A stretch of 64,000 nt of DNA, from positions 1-64,000 of the forward strand of contig JAHYJC010000015.1 of NCBI GenBank assembly GCA_019429275.1, written 5' to 3'. The position numbers and the translations under genes were made by a program. Source of the DNA: Lentimicrobium sp. (GTDB lineage Bacteria > Bacteroidota > Bacteroidia > Bacteroidales > Lentimicrobiaceae). Positions 34,472-42,913 of this stretch are shown here, piece after piece. The notes under the pieces are model-generated. The model saw only the letters and a program-made list of their open reading frames with translations. It had not been told where the DNA came from and searched no databases. Positions within the stretch are counted from its first letter, which is position 1. Every line of letters starts with the position of its first letter.

Positions 34472-35542
34472 TCAGGCATTTTCTTTTTCAAAGTCGCTCA
34501 TGCACTCAACAAGAGCGTGAACACTTTCCTTTGGCAGTGCGTTGTAAGTAGAAGCCCTGAATCCACCGACAGAGCGGTGTCCTTTAATTCCTACCATTCC
34601 CCGGTTTTTGGCAAACTCCATGAATGCATCTTCTTTGTCTTTATACTGATCTTTCATTACAAAGCAGATATTCATCAGCGAGCGGCTGTCTTTTTCGGCA
34701 GTTCCAACAAACATTTTGCTGCTGTCGATGGCATTGTAAAGCAGATTGGCCTTTTCTATGTTCATTTTCTCAATGGCAGCAACTCCACCCAGTGATTTGA
34801 TCCATTTTAGGGTCTCTTTTACTGTGAAAATTGGCAGGCAGGGAGGTGTGTTGAACATTGAACCTTCTTTAATGTGCGTGCGGTAATCCAACATGGTTGG
34901 TAGAGGCCTGTCAACTTTACCCAGCATGTCTTCACGGACAATTACAAAGGTTACACCGGCTGGACCAAGATTTTTCTGGGCACCACCATAAATCAGTGCA
35001 TATTTAGAAACATCCATAGGACGGCTCAAAATATCACTCGACATGTCGGCTACAAGTGGAACCTTGCAATCGTAATCAGTTCTGATTTCAGTTCCGTAAA
35101 TAGTATTATTTGTTGTGATGTGGAAATAATCAGCATCTTCAGGTACTGAATATCCTTTAGGAATAAAATTGAAATTCTTGTCGGCCGATGATGCAACAAC
35201 AACTGTTTCGCCGAAAAATTTGGCTTCCTTGATGGCTTTTTTTGCCCATACCCCGGTCTCCAGGTATGCAACTTTTTTATTCATCATGTTTGAAGGTACC
35301 ATGTGAAACTGAAGGCTGGCTCCACCTCCAAGGAACAACACCTGATAGCCTTCAGGAATGTTGAGTAACTCTTTAAACAAAGCAATTGCCTCTTCAATAA
35401 TTGCCTGAAAATCTTTACTGCGATGCGAAATTTCGAGGATCGACATACCAATTCCATTCAGGTCAAGAATTGCTTTTGCGGTATTCTCAATTGCTATCTG
35501 AGGCAGAATTGAGGGGCCGGCATTGAAATTGTGTTTTTTCAT
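34472..35542 (-). CDS. serC: Phosphoserine aminotransferase
   Basis: A 356-residue PLP enzyme that transfers an amino group from glutamate to 3-phosphohydroxypyruvate in serine synthesis, and to the equivalent intermediate in PLP synthesis. It shows [10 protein letters not shown] at the start, [30 protein letters not shown] and [22 protein letters not shown] (Lys of the Schiff base), plus the C-terminal [11 protein letters not shown]. It is a complete protein. Start ATG 35542 has a -7 box 74 bases upstream. serA is not adjacent in this window. pdxH also occurs in the window, but far away and not co-transcribed. Confidence 0.97.
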   Translation of the reverse strand: MKKHNFNAGPSILPQIAIENTAKAILDLNGIGMSILEISHRSKDFQAIIEEAIALFKELLNIPEGYQVLFLGGGASLQFHMVPSNMMNKKVAYLETGVWAKKAIKEAKFFGETVVVASSADKNFNFIPKGYSVPEDADYFHITTNNTIYGTEIRTDYDCKVPLVADMSSDILSRPMDVSKYALIYGGAQKNLGPAGVTFVIVREDMLGKVDRPLPTMLDYRTHIKEGSMFNTPPCLPIFTVKETLKWIKSLGGVAAIEKMNIEKANLLYNAIDSSKMFVGTAEKDSRSLMNICFVMKDQYKDKEDAFMEFAKNRGMVGIKGHRSVGGFRASTYNALPKESVHALVECMSDFEKENA

Positions 35543-35836
35543 GATTATAATAATTTAGGTTTTTTGAATTATATATTATTTTCGTCTGAGTCCTGAAGAA
35601 TCTTGATTTCCGAAACAAAGGTATTAAGTTTTGTTTACCTCCGAAAGTTAATAAAAACTTTTATTTTTTCAAAGCAAATGACTAAATTTCAGCCACATGA
35701 TTTTTTTTAAAAAAAATAGGCATAAATATTTCGGAAGAGTAAAAAAGTTGAAAGTCGTATCTTAAACTCAGAATTATCAGTTCAGTAAATTGAAAACTGA
35801 AAAATAATAAATTCCTTTACGGGATGAATTGATTAT
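35543..35836. other. AT-rich intergenic region upstream of serC
   Basis: This 294-base stretch contains the serC -7 box (35616-35623) and the 3' untranslated side of the secreted-protein gene at 35837. No further open frame or strong hairpin was seen; runs of A and T dominate from 35640 to 35720. Confidence 0.5.
35616..35623 (-). promoter_or_regulatory. -7 promoter box of serC
   Basis: The minus strand reads TACCTTTG, an exact TAnnTTTG match 74 bases before the ATG. No clear -33 element was seen. Confidence 0.45.
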
Positions 35837-36769
35837 TTATTGTGGAGGAAACAATTCGTATGATATCTGTTTCTTTGCTGGTTGTTTCCCCTTTACTTCG
35901 GGGTTGCGTGGAGAAATATCTTCCACAAAAGTCCAGAATTTATCAATAAAAATATAGGCATCATAAATATTGCCTGCCGAAACGTAAGCCCACCTTTGTC
36001 CTTCCAACGATTCATTCAGGGGAACCAATCGGTCAAGTACAATCATTTGGTCATCAATTTTTCGTTTTGACTTTCTGACATTTGAAAGTGTGATTTTTTG
36101 ACGGTCATAGTTTTGTGTAAATGCTGAACCGGCCGAATATTCATTAACAACCCGGTTGCGAACCCCGTTTTTTGTCTTGAAAACCGGAGCTCCAAATACA
36201 GGAACTCCTTCCTGGTCAAACGAAAGAGCTTCTATGGTTTTTCGATTCACCTCAGGATCAATGCCATGCCAGGCCAGTAGCGTGTATAAGTTTTCATGGC
36301 CTTCCTTACGCTCAATAATCCGGTAAATAAGGCCGCCGGGCCATTCCCCGTTTCTGAAAATCGTATTTTCGTCAAGAACCCTTATAGGGGACTGATTTTT
36401 CAAAGTAATAATTTTATTTTTACTCACATTAAAAACGATCATAGAATAAAGATTAGTCCTATCGTTTTGCTGAATATTCCAATTAAAAATCCTTATTTTC
36501 CCGTCGGCTGAATTTAATTTTCCAATATTCAGCGAATCAAATGGCCACATATTGGATTCGGGCAATGAGAGTGATTCTGCAAGCAGGGTGTTAAATTGCT
36601 TATTTAATTCCAATCTGACTGAATCGATTTTTGCTGAGCGTGTTGCGTTGAGCAGTTCAGCAAGATTTTTTTCAGCTGCCTGAAGAGAGTTGTTTTGCGC
36701 AAGAGAATTTAGTGAAGCCAGAAAACAGCAAAAAAGGAAAGAAAGAGTGAGATTTTTTCTGAAAGCCAT
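35837..36769 (-). CDS. Secreted protein of unknown function
   Basis: A 310-residue protein with a signal peptide (LTLSFLFCCFLASLNSLAQ). The mature part has a helical N-terminus (about 25-75) then beta-rich sequence with aromatic and charged residues (KIRIFNWNIQQNDRTNLYSMIVF, WPGGLIYRIIERKEGHENLYTLLAWHG). The GxxYRI and LLAWHG-type segments recur in uncharacterised Bacteroidota proteins, but I know no function. The C-terminus is Lys/Pro rich and shows no T9SS tail. The start is ATG 36769. It is divergent from the acyl-CoA-reductase-like gene. Confidence 0.75.
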   Translation of the reverse strand: MAFRKNLTLSFLFCCFLASLNSLAQNNSLQAAEKNLAELLNATRSAKIDSVRLELNKQFNTLLAESLSLPESNMWPFDSLNIGKLNSADGKIRIFNWNIQQNDRTNLYSMIVFNVSKNKIITLKNQSPIRVLDENTIFRNGEWPGGLIYRIIERKEGHENLYTLLAWHGIDPEVNRKTIEALSFDQEGVPVFGAPVFKTKNGVRNRVVNEYSAGSAFTQNYDRQKITLSNVRKSKRKIDDQMIVLDRLVPLNESLEGQRWAYVSAGNIYDAYIFIDKFWTFVEDISPRNPEVKGKQPAKKQISYELFPPQ

Positions 36770-36843
36770 AATTATTTTGTTCTTAAAAAAATATTAACGT
36801 GTAAATATAGGCTTATTTTAATTTTGCATAAAAATTCTAAAGG

Positions 36844-37869
36844 ATGGAGACGCATGCATCAGATTCATTGGCTGCAAATTTACAATTGCTTTCGAAATGT
36901 TTTCATCAAATAAATACTGATGCTGAGCACGTTGTCATCTGCAGTGAACTTATAAATCTTGCCGATAAAGTTTCAGTTTCGCATCCCTGGTTTACGATGA
37001 AGCAATTGCTTTTTGCCTTTATATCATTGGGAGATGCACTTGACAAAATTGAACCAAAATATTTGCCTTTCTTCGAAATCAGGAATCAGATTATTGTTTT
37101 CTGGTGCAGGCCGCTATCTCCACCCGAAGGTATTGATTTATTGATTATTGCAATTTTAGCGGGCTTCAGATGTGTGATTAAATCAGAAGAATACAACAAG
37201 GAGTTCTACGAGGGCATAATTTATTTTATTGAATCAAAAATTCCTTATTTGTCAGGAAGAGCCATGTTTGGTTCACGGCCTGAAGTAAATGCCATAGCCT
37301 ATGTTATTGTTGGTGAGCGACCCACAGAAAATCAATTGAAATATTTTACCAGAAAGCCTGTTTTCAATGAAGTGATGCCGGAAATATCCAGAGTGGCTTT
37401 AATAACAGGTAAAGAAACTCCAGATCAAATTGACTTGCTGGCTAACGATCTATGCATTTATTTTGGCCGGTCGTTGTATAATGTGCGGGAATTGCTTGTG
37501 CCCGAAGGGTATGATTTTAAAGGATTGCTGAAGTCGCTGGAGAAATATCAGGAGCATGCCATGCATTCCAGGTACTTCAATCATTATGAATATTTTAAGT
37601 CGTCATTACTGGTTTCAGGTAAGACCTTTATCGACAATGGATTTCTGCTTTTTTGCAAGGAAAATGGTAGCTCTCCTGCAACCGGAGTAATCCACTATAA
37701 TGAATATAATATATCTGATGAGCGGGAAAAACTTTTGGCAGGCCGGCAGGTATTATTGGCAGAACCTGATGCGTTGAAAGGCGAAAAATCTTTTGGCAAT
37801 ATTTCCTTGGAGCCGTTCAGTCGCTCCTCAGAATTTTCTGAATTTTTAAGAAAGGCAGATCAGTTCTGA
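36844..37869 (+). CDS. LuxC-like acyl-CoA reductase homologue, probably inactive
   Basis: A 341-residue protein of the LuxC/acyl-CoA reductase family as found in Bacteroidota. Matching segments include IAILAGFRCVIKSEEYNKE, YFTRKPVFNEVMPEISRVALITGKETPDQI, NVRELLVPEGYDFKGLLKSLEKYQEHAMHSRYFNHYEYFKSSLL and DNGFLLFCKENGSSPATGVIHY. In active relatives the segment before the NV-x-K/E-L-x-VPEGYDF motif reads FGLGCRNV-like, with a catalytic Cys. Here it is YFGRSLYNV, with Leu211 at that place. Reduction of acyl-CoA to aldehyde therefore seems unlikely unless another Cys substitutes. The usual neighbouring ferredoxin gene is missing. The start is ATG 36844. Confidence 0.75.
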   Translation: METHASDSLAANLQLLSKCFHQINTDAEHVVICSELINLADKVSVSHPWFTMKQLLFAFISLGDALDKIEPKYLPFFEIRNQIIVFWCRPLSPPEGIDLLIIAILAGFRCVIKSEEYNKEFYEGIIYFIESKIPYLSGRAMFGSRPEVNAIAYVIVGERPTENQLKYFTRKPVFNEVMPEISRVALITGKETPDQIDLLANDLCIYFGRSLYNVRELLVPEGYDFKGLLKSLEKYQEHAMHSRYFNHYEYFKSSLLVSGKTFIDNGFLLFCKENGSSPATGVIHYNEYNISDEREKLLAGRQVLLAEPDALKGEKSFGNISLEPFSRSSEFSEFLRKADQF

Positions 37870-37991
37870 TTTCAGTTTCAGAGAATATTCTTACCAGCGA
37901 TTTTTGAAAACGTAAGAAAATGTTTCACGGCGTAAAGGAATTATTGAGTTAAAAAATTGATAAAAAATTCAAAAAAATAAGTTGAACAATT

Positions 37992-38023
37992 TTTGGTGAT
38001 TAAGAAAAATGTTTCTACTTTTG
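37992..38023 (+). promoter_or_regulatory. Promoter of the L31 gene
   Basis: TTTG (37992-37995) and TACTTTTG (38016-38023) are separated by 20 bases, the best -33/-7 pair in the window. The mRNA would have a leader of about 90 bases before ATG 38118. Confidence 0.65.
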
Positions 38024-38117
38024 CAAACCCAAAAATGCCGGGATAAAGCTTAACGGCTTTACAATAATTAAATCCGGTTGTTTTCTGAATCGGGAATTAT
38101 TAATAACAATTGCACTC

Positions 38118-38387
38118 ATGAAAAAAGAAATTCATCCTAAGGATTACAGATTGGTTATTTTTAAAGATATGTCAAATGACTTTTCTTTTATCACAAAGTC
38201 AACTGTAGCCACAAAGGATACCGTTGTTTGGGAAGACGGAAAAGAATATCCCCTGGTCAAACTTGAGATTTCCAATACTTCACATCCTTTTTACACAGGT
38301 AAAATCAAACTTATTGATACTGCCGGAAGGGTTGATAAATTTAAGACTAAGTATCAGAAGCATTTTGAAAACAGGCCCAAAGCCTGA
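38118..38387 (+). CDS. rpmE2: 50S ribosomal protein L31, type B
   Basis: An 89-residue L31 with [24 protein letters not shown], the SHPFYTGK motif and the C-terminal [12 protein letters not shown]. The four zinc-binding Cys of type A L31 are absent, so this is the zinc-free C-minus form. Such copies are often induced when zinc is scarce, but no Zur site is recognised in its long leader. It is a single-gene unit with a strong promoter and terminator. Confidence 0.96.
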   Translation: MKKEIHPKDYRLVIFKDMSNDFSFITKSTVATKDTVVWEDGKEYPLVKLEISNTSHPFYTGKIKLIDTAGRVDKFKTKYQKHFENRPKA

Positions 38388-38423
38388 AAGTTTTCAGCAT
38401 AAACTTGTTGATAATATTTTTAT

Positions 38424-38449
38424 AGCCCTTTTAATCAAAGGGCTTTTTT
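38424..38449 (+). terminator. Terminator of the L31 gene
   Basis: Stem AGCCCTTT (38424-38431) with AAAGGGCT (38437-38444), loop TAATC, followed by a T-run. Confidence 0.88.
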
Positions 38450-38452
38450 ATT

Positions 38453-38460
38453 TAATTTTG
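38453..38460 (+). promoter_or_regulatory. -7 promoter box of the GlmU-like gene
   Basis: TAATTTTG matches TAnnTTTG, immediately after the L31 terminator and 38 bases before ATG 38499. It leaves almost no leader for the in-frame ATG at 38472, which supports the shorter start. Confidence 0.4.
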
Positions 38461-38498
38461 TCAATTGGTTAATGAACAACAGCTTAAAGCAACATAAT

Positions 38499-39674
38499 AT
38501 GAATTACATCCTGTTTGATGAAGCCCGTCGGGAAAATTTTTTACCACTTACTTTTATGCGTCCGGTTGCGGATATCCGTTTTGGAATACTGACAATCAGA
38601 GAAAAGTGGGAAAAATATCTCAATTGTAAGACCTCTACACTTACCGACAACTACCTTGCCTCTAAGTTTCCATTGGTAAAAAAGGAGGAAAACACCATTA
38701 TCAATGGTGCTATCTGTCCAAATCCTGATCTTATTAAAGAAATTAAGTCATTACGTTCAGGTCAGGCGCTGGTAATTGGAGATACAATCATTGCCATGTG
38801 TCTGAATGATCATGATTTTGAAAAGAAGACCGGTGAAATTGATGAAATTAATTCAAATACAGATTTTCTTGAGATAGTTAATATATGGGATATTTATGCA
38901 AAAAACAAAGAGGCAATAAACGCTGATTTTAAGTTGCTTACCAAAGGAAGAAAATCTCAGCCCATTCCTTCTCATTGTGTTGCCATTGCCCCTGAAAATA
39001 TTTTCATTGAAGAAGGTGCTCAATTACTGGCCTCGACTTTTAATGCAACAGAAGGACCAATATATATTGGTGAAAAAGCCATTGTTATGGAAGGTAGCAA
39101 TATCAGAGGGCCTTTTGCTCTGTGTCATCATTCCTTCGTAAAAATGGGTGCCAAAATCTATGGAAGCACCACTGTTGGTCCTTATTCAAAGGTGGGTGGA
39201 GAAATTGCCAATTCAGTAATTTTTGGTTATACCAATAAGGCTCACGATGGTTTCCTGGGTCATAGTGTACTGGCCGAATGGTGCAATCTGGGAGCTGATA
39301 CAAACACCTCAAACCTCAAAAATACCTACGACCAGGTGAAAATCTGGAATTATCCCGTTGAATCATTTATTGATACCGGGCAACAATTTTGCGGACTCAT
39401 TATGGGCGACCATTCAAAATGTGGCATCAATACCATGTTTAATTGTGGTACCGTGGTTGGCGTCAGTTCAAATGTCTTTGGATCAGGGTATCAGCGGAAC
39501 TTCATCTCCTCATTTAAATGGGGTGGTGTAAGCGGCTTTTCAACTTTCCTTCCGAAAAAAGCCATTGAAGTTGCCAAAGAAATGTACCGTAGAAGAAACA
39601 TTGAACTCTCTGAAATTGATGCAAAGCTCATTGAGGATGTTTACAACCTGACACATGGATACCGTCGCATGTAA
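38499..39674 (+). CDS. GlmU-like sugar nucleotidyltransferase/acyltransferase family protein
   Basis: A 391-residue protein. The N-terminal region (about 1-180) starts NYILFDEARRENFLPLTFMRPVADIRFGIL and resembles a degenerate nucleotidyltransferase. The C-terminal region (about 190-380) is a left-handed beta-helix with hexapeptide repeats (FIEEGAQLLASTFNATEGPIYIGEKAIVMEGSNI, VGPYSKVGGEIANSVIFGY). Bacteroidota relatives are annotated as GlmU family proteins. The typical LxxGxGTRM nucleotide loop is absent, so uridylyltransferase activity is doubtful and an acetyl- or acyl-transfer role is more plausible. Start ATG 38499 begins the conserved segment; ATG 38472 would add nine residues but lies almost at the expected transcription start. 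Confidence 0.82.
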   Translation: MNYILFDEARRENFLPLTFMRPVADIRFGILTIREKWEKYLNCKTSTLTDNYLASKFPLVKKEENTIINGAICPNPDLIKEIKSLRSGQALVIGDTIIAMCLNDHDFEKKTGEIDEINSNTDFLEIVNIWDIYAKNKEAINADFKLLTKGRKSQPIPSHCVAIAPENIFIEEGAQLLASTFNATEGPIYIGEKAIVMEGSNIRGPFALCHHSFVKMGAKIYGSTTVGPYSKVGGEIANSVIFGYTNKAHDGFLGHSVLAEWCNLGADTNTSNLKNTYDQVKIWNYPVESFIDTGQQFCGLIMGDHSKCGINTMFNCGTVVGVSSNVFGSGYQRNFISSFKWGGVSGFSTFLPKKAIEVAKEMYRRRNIELSEIDAKLIEDVYNLTHGYRRM

Positions 39675-39697
39675 ACTTTTTAAATAATTTATTGTTT

Positions 39698-39729
39698 AAC
39701 CGGTACTTTTAACAGTGCCGGTTTTTTTT
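39698..39729 (+). terminator. Terminator after the GlmU-like gene
   Basis: A ten-pair stem with one G-T wobble (39698-39707 with 39714-39723) is followed by eight T residues. Confidence 0.88.
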
Positions 39730-39815
39730 CAGGCATGAATTTTGACAATATCGGATTGTCATTCAATTATGGAATAAACTGACAACTTGTACAAAACTTA
39801 TAGATAATTACTGAT

Positions 39816-42260
39816 ATGACCAATGACGGATTTGGATTTACAGATCTTATTGAAAACGAAACTGAATTTATACCTCTGCTATCGGCTGAGGATGAGGAGC
39901 AAATGAATGCCGAAGAAGTTCCGGAAATACTTCCGATACTTCCATTGCGAAATACGGTGTTGTTTCCGGGCGTTGTAATTCCCATAACGGTTGGACGCGA
40001 CAAGTCAATAAAACTGATTAAAGAATATTACAAAGGCTCAAGAATTATCGGAGCCGTTTCGCAAAAAGATATAGAAATAGAAGATCCTGGAATTCAGGAT
40101 TTGAATGATGTTGGCACCATTGCATACATAATAAAACTTTTACAAATGCCTGATGGCAGCACAACTGCCATCATTCAGGGTAAGAAGAGATTCAGAATAA
40201 CGGAATTCCTGCAAGATGACCCTTATTTTGTGGCAAAGGTCGAGCAATTTGAAAGCTACCGCTTACTGACAAAAGATAAGAAATTCAATGCGCTCATATC
40301 ATCGGTTAAAGATTTAGCCATTCAGATCATTAACCTGTCACCAAATTTGCCTTCTGATTCTGTTTTTGCAGTACGCAATATTGAGAGTCCGGTTTTCCTG
40401 GTAAACTTCATTTCTTCAAATCTGAACATTTCGGTTGATGAGAAGCAGAACCTGCTCTCAATTGACGATTTGGTTGAACGCGCCAGAACAGTGCTGGGTT
40501 TGCTAACCCGCGAACTTCAAATGATTGAACTCAAAAACCAGATACAAAAAAAGGTAAAAATTGATCTCGACAAACAGCAAAGAGATTACCTGCTCAATCA
40601 GCAGTTAAAAACCATACAGGAAGAACTGGGCGATAATACACATACACAGGATATTGCGGAATTAAGAAATAAAGCTAAAACCAAAAAGTGGCCTGCAAAT
40701 GTGGATGAGGTTTTTGAAAAAGAACTTGTAAAACTTCAGCGCATGAATCCGGCTGCAATGGAATATTCCATGCAGTTGAACTATCTGGAAGTACTTATTG
40801 ATTTGCCCTGGAATGAGTTTACCAAAGATAATTTTGATCTTAAGCATGCCAGAAAAGTACTTGATCAGGATCATTTTGGGCTTGAAACCGTCAAAGAACG
40901 CATTCTTGAATATCTGGCAGTATTGAAACTAAAAGGTGATATGAAATCGCCAATTCTATGCCTTTTCGGACCTCCGGGCGTTGGTAAAACATCGCTGGGA
41001 AAATCAGTAGCCAGGGCTGTAGGAAGACAATACATCAGAATTTCACTTGGTGGTTTGCGCGATGAAGCCGAAATCAGGGGGCACCGGAAAACCTATATTG
41101 GAGCCATGCCTGGAAGGGTGTTGCAAAGCATCAAAAGAGCAAAAGCATCAAATCCGGTTTTTGTGCTCGATGAAATTGATAAGGTTATTGGTGCCAACGT
41201 AAATGGTGATCCTTCAGCAGCGTTACTCGAAGTTCTTGATCCTGAGCAGAACAATTCATTTTACGACAATTTTGTTGAGCTTGAATATGACCTTTCAAAG
41301 GTTATGTTTATCGCAACAGCCAATAATTTAAGTACAATTCATCCTGCTTTGCGCGATAGGATGGAAATCATTGAAATCAACGGGTATTTGCTCGAAGAAA
41401 AACTTGAAATCGCCAAAAGACACCTACTGCCTAAACAACTCTCAGAACATGGCATAAAGCCGGATCAACTGAAATTTAACAAAAAAATATTTGAAATAAT
41501 TGTGGATGGCTATACCCGGGAATCAGGGGTTCGCGATCTGGAAAAGAAGATTGCAAAAATCATCCGGCATCAGGCCCGATTTATTGCTGGTGATGAACCT
41601 TATAATATTGATGTTAATCAAGAGGATATCCGCAAAATTCTGGGCCCGGTAAAATATCAAAAAGAACAGGACGATCAGACCCATGCACCCGGAGTAGTTA
41701 CAGGCCTTGCCTGGACACCAGTGGGTGGGGAAATTCTTTTTGTTGAAACCAGCCTTAGTCGTGGTAAAGGTAACCTGACAATCACCGGCAACCTTGGTGA
41801 TGTGATGAAAGAGTCTTCAACGCTCGCTTTTGAGTATCTAAAAGCACATTCAACAGAATTTGGAATTAATACTCAAATATTTGAAAAATGGAATGTGCAC
41901 ATGCATGTTCCAGAAGGTGCTACCCCAAAGGATGGGCCTTCTGCAGGTATTACCATGTTGACTGCTCTGGCCTCTGCATATACCCAAAGAAATGTAAAGC
42001 CCCGTTTGGCCATGACCGGTGAGATTACCCTTAGGGGCAAAGTGTTGGCAGTGGGAGGTATCAAGGAAAAAATTCTTGCGGCCCGTCGATCAGGAATCAA
42101 AGAGATTATCCTTCCTGCTGATAATCGTAAGGATATTGAAGAAATTAAACCATCTTATATTAAAGGCCTTAAGTTTCATTATGTTGAACTTATGAGTGAA
42201 GTTATTCATATTGCTCTTTCTGATAAGAAAGTTTCAAATCCATTGCAAATCACTTACTAA
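39816..42260 (+). CDS. lon: ATP-dependent Lon protease
   Basis: An 814-residue LonA. The N-terminal substrate domain (about 35-245) contains [19 protein letters not shown]. It is followed by a coiled-coil segment, the AAA+ module with Walker [15 protein letters not shown] and Walker [11 protein letters not shown], and the protease domain. In the protease domain the catalytic dyad is Ser709 in DGPSAG and Lys752 in GIKEKIL, 43 residues apart as in E. coli. It degrades misfolded and specific regulatory proteins in the cytoplasm. The acidic N-terminal extension of about 35 residues is common in this phylum. The start is ATG 39816. No heat-shock promoter was recognised upstream. Confidence 0.98.
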   Translation: MTNDGFGFTDLIENETEFIPLLSAEDEEQMNAEEVPEILPILPLRNTVLFPGVVIPITVGRDKSIKLIKEYYKGSRIIGAVSQKDIEIEDPGIQDLNDVGTIAYIIKLLQMPDGSTTAIIQGKKRFRITEFLQDDPYFVAKVEQFESYRLLTKDKKFNALISSVKDLAIQIINLSPNLPSDSVFAVRNIESPVFLVNFISSNLNISVDEKQNLLSIDDLVERARTVLGLLTRELQMIELKNQIQKKVKIDLDKQQRDYLLNQQLKTIQEELGDNTHTQDIAELRNKAKTKKWPANVDEVFEKELVKLQRMNPAAMEYSMQLNYLEVLIDLPWNEFTKDNFDLKHARKVLDQDHFGLETVKERILEYLAVLKLKGDMKSPILCLFGPPGVGKTSLGKSVARAVGRQYIRISLGGLRDEAEIRGHRKTYIGAMPGRVLQSIKRAKASNPVFVLDEIDKVIGANVNGDPSAALLEVLDPEQNNSFYDNFVELEYDLSKVMFIATANNLSTIHPALRDRMEIIEINGYLLEEKLEIAKRHLLPKQLSEHGIKPDQLKFNKKIFEIIVDGYTRESGVRDLEKKIAKIIRHQARFIAGDEPYNIDVNQEDIRKILGPVKYQKEQDDQTHAPGVVTGLAWTPVGGEILFVETSLSRGKGNLTITGNLGDVMKESSTLAFEYLKAHSTEFGINTQIFEKWNVHMHVPEGATPKDGPSAGITMLTALASAYTQRNVKPRLAMTGEITLRGKVLAVGGIKEKILAARRSGIKEIILPADNRKDIEEIKPSYIKGLKFHYVELMSEVIHIALSDKKVSNPLQITY

Positions 42261-42285
42261 TTTTCTTATCGCCATTAGAGTTATT

Positions 42286-42864
42286 ATGAAAAAAATACTG
42301 ATCATCCTCGGACATCCGGTTCGCGATACTTTTTCAGCATTGTTGTATGAGAATTACCGAAAAGGCGCTGAAAGCTCAGGTGCTGAGGTAAAAGAGCTGA
42401 TACTCAGAGACCTGAAATTTGAACTCAACTTTAGCGAAGGTTACAGGGGCAAACAGGAACTTGAACCTGATCTTGTCAGGGCGCAGGAACTTATTACCTG
42501 GGCAGAACACATAGTTTTAATTTACCCAAACTGGTGGTCAACATTTCCGGCTTTGCTCAAGGGTTTTATTGACCGTACATTTCTTCCGGGTTTTGCATTT
42601 AAATACCGCAAGGGGAGTTTGCTATGGGATAAATTGCTGACCGGAAGATCGGCAAGAATGATAATCACGATGGATACTCCTCCATGGTATTATTGGCTGG
42701 TTTACCGCCGTCCGGGTCACAATGCCATGAAACGGGGAATTCTTGAGTTCTGCGGAATCAGGCCTGTCAGGATAACAACCATTGGTGCACTGAAAACCTC
42801 ATCAGAGAAGAAACGTTCTCAATGGTTATCTAAGGTTTATAAGCTTGGCCAAAAAATGATTTAG
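42286..42864 (+). CDS. Flavodoxin-fold NAD(P)H:quinone oxidoreductase family protein
   Basis: A 192-residue protein with a flavodoxin-like fold: KKILIILGHPVRDTFSALLYENYRKGAESSGAEVKE, IVLIYPNWWSTFPALLKGFIDRTFLPGFAFKY and IITMDTPPWYY. These are the FMN- and quinone-site segments of the KefF/MdaB/NQO family. It probably reduces quinones or related electrophiles with NAD(P)H. The frame is open to 42196 inside lon, but ATG 42286 gives the standard N-terminus. It lies 25 bases downstream of lon on the same strand, so co-transcription is possible. Confidence 0.88.
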   Translation: MKKILIILGHPVRDTFSALLYENYRKGAESSGAEVKELILRDLKFELNFSEGYRGKQELEPDLVRAQELITWAEHIVLIYPNWWSTFPALLKGFIDRTFLPGFAFKYRKGSLLWDKLLTGRSARMIITMDTPPWYYWLVYRRPGHNAMKRGILEFCGIRPVRITTIGALKTSSEKKRSQWLSKVYKLGQKMI

Positions 42865-42913
42865 TTTTTTTGATCTGCCAGATTTTAGCCTATTCCTGTC
42901 ACTGTTGATCAGA

